Assembly: GCA_947177515.1 (NCBI GenBank)
Contig: CAMWUU010000152.1
Coordinates: forward strand, 1 to 7,863
Origin: an uncultured Lachnospiraceae bacterium
Lineage (GTDB): Bacteria > Bacillota > Clostridia > Lachnospirales > Lachnospiraceae
Length of the DNA: 7,863 nucleotides
Reading direction: 5' to 3'
Position 1 is the stretch's first letter. The number at the start of each line of letters is the position of its first letter. The notes beneath the pieces are model-generated. The model did no database searches and was not told the DNA's origin. It saw nothing but the letters and a program-made list of their open reading frames with translations. A program made the position numbers and the translations under genes. This document shows, piece by piece, positions 5,277-7,863 of this stretch.

Positions 5277-5292
5277 TTCTATTGCAATCGAA
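5277..5292. promoter_or_regulatory. Second operator copy (site 2)
   Basis: TTCTATTGCAATCGAA matches the reverse complement of site-1 core TTCGATTGCGATAGAA (5247-5262) at 15 of 16 positions and is itself nearly palindromic. The two centres are 30 bp apart, close to three helical turns, so repressor dimers could sit on the same DNA face. It lies just downstream of the predicted start site. Confidence 0.75.
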
Positions 5293-5303
5293 CAACAAAC
5301 AAA

Positions 5304-5328
5304 GTTTGAAAGAAGCGCACTTTCAAAC
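5304..5328 (+). promoter_or_regulatory. 5'-UTR hairpin
   Basis: GTTTGAAAG (5304-5312) and CTTTCAAAC (5320-5328) are perfect 9-bp complements with a 7-nt loop. No U-tract follows, so it is not a terminator. It may protect or shape the mRNA, or be another dyad binding site. Confidence 0.6.
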
Positions 5329-5342
5329 GGATTCACGCAGCA

Positions 5343-5368
5343 CTGCAAACCATACCTGCGGTCTGCAG
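5343..5368 (+). promoter_or_regulatory. Hairpin just before the ribosome binding site
   Basis: CTGCA-A-ACC (5343-5351) can pair with GGT-C-TGCAG (5360-5368) with one internal mismatch and an 8-nt loop. It ends a few bases before the AGAGGT ribosome binding site of the BlaI-type gene and leaves that site free. Confidence 0.4.
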
Positions 5369-5382
5369 AAAAGAGGTAAAAA

Positions 5383-5742
5383 ATGGACATAAAGCTTTAT
5401 GATTCTGAATTGAGGATTATGCAGGTTCTCTGGGAGGAAGGTGACAGCACAGCAAAAAGAATCGCGGAACGGATGAAGGAGGAGGTCGGTTGGGGCAAGA
5501 CGACCACCTACACTGTTCTGAAAAAATGTATTGACAAAGGGGCGATTGAGCGCTTTGAACCGAATTTTGTCTGCCATGCCCTTGTGACAAGAAAGCAGGC
5601 ACAGGAGTATGAAACCGCAGAACTGCTAGATAAGATGTACAATGGGAGGGCGGACAGACTGGTTGCTTCCTTAATCGGGAGCAAGCGCTTGACAGAAAAA
5701 GAGATTGGGGAGCTGAAAAAGCTTTTGGAGGATTTGGAATGA
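5383..5742 (+). CDS. BlaI/MecI/CopY-family transcriptional repressor
   Basis: A 119-residue winged-helix repressor of typical length. The N-terminal winged helix spans about residues 1-70: LYDSELRIMQVLWEEG, then STAKRIAERM, then the recognition helix region GWGKTTTYTVLKKCIDKG. A C-terminal helical dimerisation region follows (EYETAELLDKMYNG through LTEKEIGELKKLLEDLE). Such repressors bind promoter dyads and are removed by cleavage through a partner M56 protease, which here overlaps by 4 bp (ATGA). The start ATG follows AGAGGT closely. Two dyads over its own promoter point to autorepression. In staphylococcal BlaI/MecI the cleaved bond is Asn-Phe near residue 101; the aligned place here reads LVASLIGSKRL, without Asn-Phe. 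The only NF (61-62) is in the wing region. Targets beyond its own operon are not visible, so a beta-lactam role should not be assumed. Confidence 0.94.
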   Translation: MDIKLYDSELRIMQVLWEEGDSTAKRIAERMKEEVGWGKTTTYTVLKKCIDKGAIERFEPNFVCHALVTRKQAQEYETAELLDKMYNGRADRLVASLIGSKRLTEKEIGELKKLLEDLE

Positions 5743-7863
5743 CAGGATTACTTGAGCGTTCGTTATTAGCAGCGGCAATGATTGCGGTTTTGATTCTTGT
5801 CCGTGCGCTTTTCCTTCACAGGCTGCCAAAATTTACATTCCAGGCGGCGTGGGCAGTGGTAATTTTGCGGCTTTTAATCCCGTATTCTGCACCAATCATT
5901 CCCGTTGATGCACCTGATGGTATTTCCTGGATAATAAGTATGTTTGCGGGAAATTCAATGGAGGAGGCAGATACAGGACGGCTTGTTCCTGTGGGAGAAA
6001 ATGGGAAAACAGGGGATGGGAATGGAATTGGCCAGGGCGGACAGAATGGGAATAGCGATAGGGAAAATTCGAATGTGTGGAATGATGTCAGCAAACAGTC
6101 TGATCAGAAGATAACCTCTGATAAAGCGCCCCTGTCAAAGGGGGAAAATATTATTAAGGGATGGAAAGATATCGGGGAGCCGGAAGAATACGGAAAAAAT
6201 TCCGGAGAAAATGACGGCTTGCGGCCAGGTACAAAGGATACGGACAGCTTGCAGACAGAAAAACTTCGTCCAATCTTTCTGGTTGTCTGGCTCGCCGGTG
6301 TGCTTGCAAGTTCCCTGTATTTCCTGCTTTCCCATCTGCGTGCCAGATTGCTTTATTCTACAGCGCTTCCGGTAGAATATCCCCTGCCAAAACTGAATGG
6401 AACCTTGGAGCGGACTTTGTTTTGTCGCAGGGTGAAAATTAAAGTCAGCGACCGGATTTTTGCGCCGGTCACTTATGGGCTGTTTTTCCCTGTTATTGTC
6501 CTGCCAAAGAATACGGACTGGGAGAACGAAAGGCAGCTTCGGATGGTGCTTGAGCATGAGGCAGTGCATATCCGCCGCCTTGACATTCTCTATAAATGGC
6601 TGCTAGTGGCGGTGGTGGCGCTTCATTGGTTCAATCCCCTTGTCTTAGCAATGTATTTTCTGGCAAACAGGGATATTGAACTTTCCTGCGACGAGGCGGT
6701 GATACAGCGCTTTGAGGACGGCAGGAAAAAGGATTATGCCCTGGCTCTTTTGAATTATGAGGAAAAGAGGATGTTTTCGCCGACTGTAACCGGTTTTGGC
6801 GTAAATGCAGTGAAAGAAAGGATGAGAGCGATTATGAAATTAAATAAAACATCAATGTTTGGCGTGGCAATGTCCGTAATATTAGTTGCGGGGACAACAA
6901 CGGTATTTGCCGGGGCGAAGGAAAATAAAAACACACCGCAGCAACTTTTGGAGGGAATGGGGCAGAATGCTGTTTCGGATGGCAGGAACACGGTGAAACA
7001 GTATATTTGTGAACCAGCCTATTATACCCCCGAGGAATTTGAAGAGGCTATGGAAAAGGAACGCAATGAGATTATGGAGGAATTGGAAAAGGGGACTTTA
7101 GACCGGATGCTTGCGGAACAGATGCTTGCAGAAATAGAGGATATGATTAGGGAAGTGAAAAACGGCAAGCAGGCTGAAAAGCCATCCCCCGTTTACAATG
7201 CCGACGGAACACCGCTTGTAAACAGCAAGGGTTCCCAGCTTTATGCAAAGGCTTCCGATATTGAGCGGATGAACAGCGAGCTGCGGGAAAAAGCAGAAAG
7301 CATGAACCGGGCGGATATGGTTGACTCCGTAACAGAAAATGATATATTGGTAGAGGAAAAATTTGTAGCGGGATATATGCAGGAAGGACTTGCGGATAAT
7401 TTTATACTCCCGGAAACAGATCAGATCTGGTACAGTTATGAAGAATATCAGAAGTATGCGGAGAAAATGAAGGAAGAATACCGTTCCATGGCGGGGCAGT
7501 GGGGCTTTAACTCGACCGAAGGCTGGTATGAATGGGATGAAGAAAAAATCGAGGAAGCCTGTCGGCAGTTGGATGAAAATCTGGAATTTATTAAAAATGG
7601 TGGGAGGATCTCACTGCCGGATGCGGATGGCGGAGTTTTGATGACAAGTTTTTCAAAATTTGATCTGGGAGAATCGAGCGAAGAGGAAGGGGTCATGACC
7701 CTTAATAAAGCGCAGGCAAAAGACTGGAGTATTTATAAGGCGGAGCAAACGGGCGGAGAAATGGGAAAATTTGGAAATTACGAAGGAGGAAAATTGGATC
7801 CTGCATTTTTAAAGATTTATGAAGCGTTTGGTGTAACTGCGGATAAGGAGAGAGGCGTTTATC
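5739..7863 (+). CDS. M56 (BlaR1/MecR1-type) membrane metalloprotease, 3'-truncated
   Basis: The ATG overlaps the repressor stop (ATGA), with GGAGG 7 nt upstream at 5727-5731; the frame runs open past the right edge (708 codons visible). Membrane helices lie at about 9-26, 33-50, 179-198, a hydrophobic stretch 288-309, and 374-392. The zinc site is HEAVH at 273-277, with E314 of IELSCDEAV as probable third ligand. By family knowledge the protease acts on the cytoplasmic side, cleaving the repressor after an outside signal. Two things differ from classical BlaR1: the outer loop between helices 2 and 3 is about 128 residues, with a Gly/Asn-rich part near 87-107; and the outer domain after 393 is Glu/Lys-rich and helical, with no SxxK, SDN or KTG transpeptidase motifs seen. 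Two stretches (428-482 and 564-627) look like a diverged repeat. The signal is therefore unknown. Confidence 0.92.
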   Translation, partial: MTGLLERSLLAAAMIAVLILVRALFLHRLPKFTFQAAWAVVILRLLIPYSAPIIPVDAPDGISWIISMFAGNSMEEADTGRLVPVGENGKTGDGNGIGQGGQNGNSDRENSNVWNDVSKQSDQKITSDKAPLSKGENIIKGWKDIGEPEEYGKNSGENDGLRPGTKDTDSLQTEKLRPIFLVVWLAGVLASSLYFLLSHLRARLLYSTALPVEYPLPKLNGTLERTLFCRRVKIKVSDRIFAPVTYGLFFPVIVLPKNTDWENERQLRMVLEHEAVHIRRLDILYKWLLVAVVALHWFNPLVLAMYFLANRDIELSCDEAVIQRFEDGRKKDYALALLNYEEKRMFSPTVTGFGVNAVKERMRAIMKLNKTSMFGVAMSVILVAGTTTVFAGAKENKNTPQQLLEGMGQNAVSDGRNTVKQYICEPAYYTPEEFEEAMEKERNEIMEELEKGTLDRMLAEQMLAEIEDMIREVKNGKQAEKPSPVYNADGTPLVNSKGSQLYAKASDIERMNSELREKAESMNRADMVDSVTENDILVEEKFVAGYMQEGLADNFILPETDQIWYSYEEYQKYAEKMKEEYRSMAGQWGFNSTEGWYEWDEEKIEEACRQLDENLEFIKNGGRISLPDADGGVLMTSFSKFDLGESSEEEGVMTLNKAQAKDWSIYKAEQTGGEMGKFGNYEGGKLDPAFLKIYEAFGVTADKERGVY

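Noticed and set aside
6135..6569. 144-residue minus-strand frame
   Set aside because: Antisense to the M56 protease, no family features and no ribosome binding site.

Overview
The window looks like chromosome from a Gram-positive member of the Clostridia, most likely a Lachnospiraceae-type bacterium. The reasons are strong AGGAGG-type ribosome binding sites, sigma-A promoters close to consensus, a BlaI/M56 regulatory pair of the kind common in that group, and a YhaN-type ATPase. This is a judgement from gene content, not from a database comparison.

Layout. (1) Positions 3-2618 (+) hold the 3' part of a large SbcC/Rad50/YhaN-like ATPase. It has two long coiled-coil arms and a two-helix membrane segment in the middle; its Walker A lies just off the left edge. 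(2) Positions 2619-2717 are a short G-rich convergent gap containing a 16-bp inverted repeat whose left arm is partly duplicated. (3) Positions 4658 down to 2718 (-) hold a tightly coupled two-gene RNA-repair operon: an ATP-dependent RNA ligase, then HD-Pnk. HD-Pnk is an HD phosphoesterase fused to a 5'-OH polynucleotide kinase. Together the two would heal and seal broken RNA ends. (4) Positions 4659-5018 (-) are the control region of that operon: a strong promoter, a leader of about 325 nt, an intrinsic terminator inside the leader, and an upstream segment able to pair with the terminator's 3' arm. (5) Positions 5019-5382 (+) are the promoter region of the rightward operon, with two dyad operators and two 5'-UTR hairpins. 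(6) Positions 5383-7863 (+) hold a BlaI/MecI-type repressor overlapping by 4 bp an M56 (BlaR1/MecR1-like) membrane metalloprotease. The protease is cut by the right edge, and in the visible part it has no penicillin-binding sensor.

How the parts work together. The ligase and HD-Pnk form one end-healing and sealing unit. The kinase phosphorylates 5'-OH ends, the HD domain removes 2',3'-cyclic or 3' phosphates, and the ligase joins the ends. BlaI and the M56 protease form a self-contained repressor/anti-repressor switch that probably acts on its own promoter and on unseen targets. The ATPase probably works with a metallophosphoesterase encoded upstream, by analogy with SbcCD and YhaON.

The most interesting things here are regulatory or structural. 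The first is the apparent transcription attenuator in front of an RNA-repair operon, whose leader also carries a start-stop (ATG-TAA) element. The second is a perfect 37-bp palindrome inside the HD-Pnk coding sequence, with weaker palindromes nearby.
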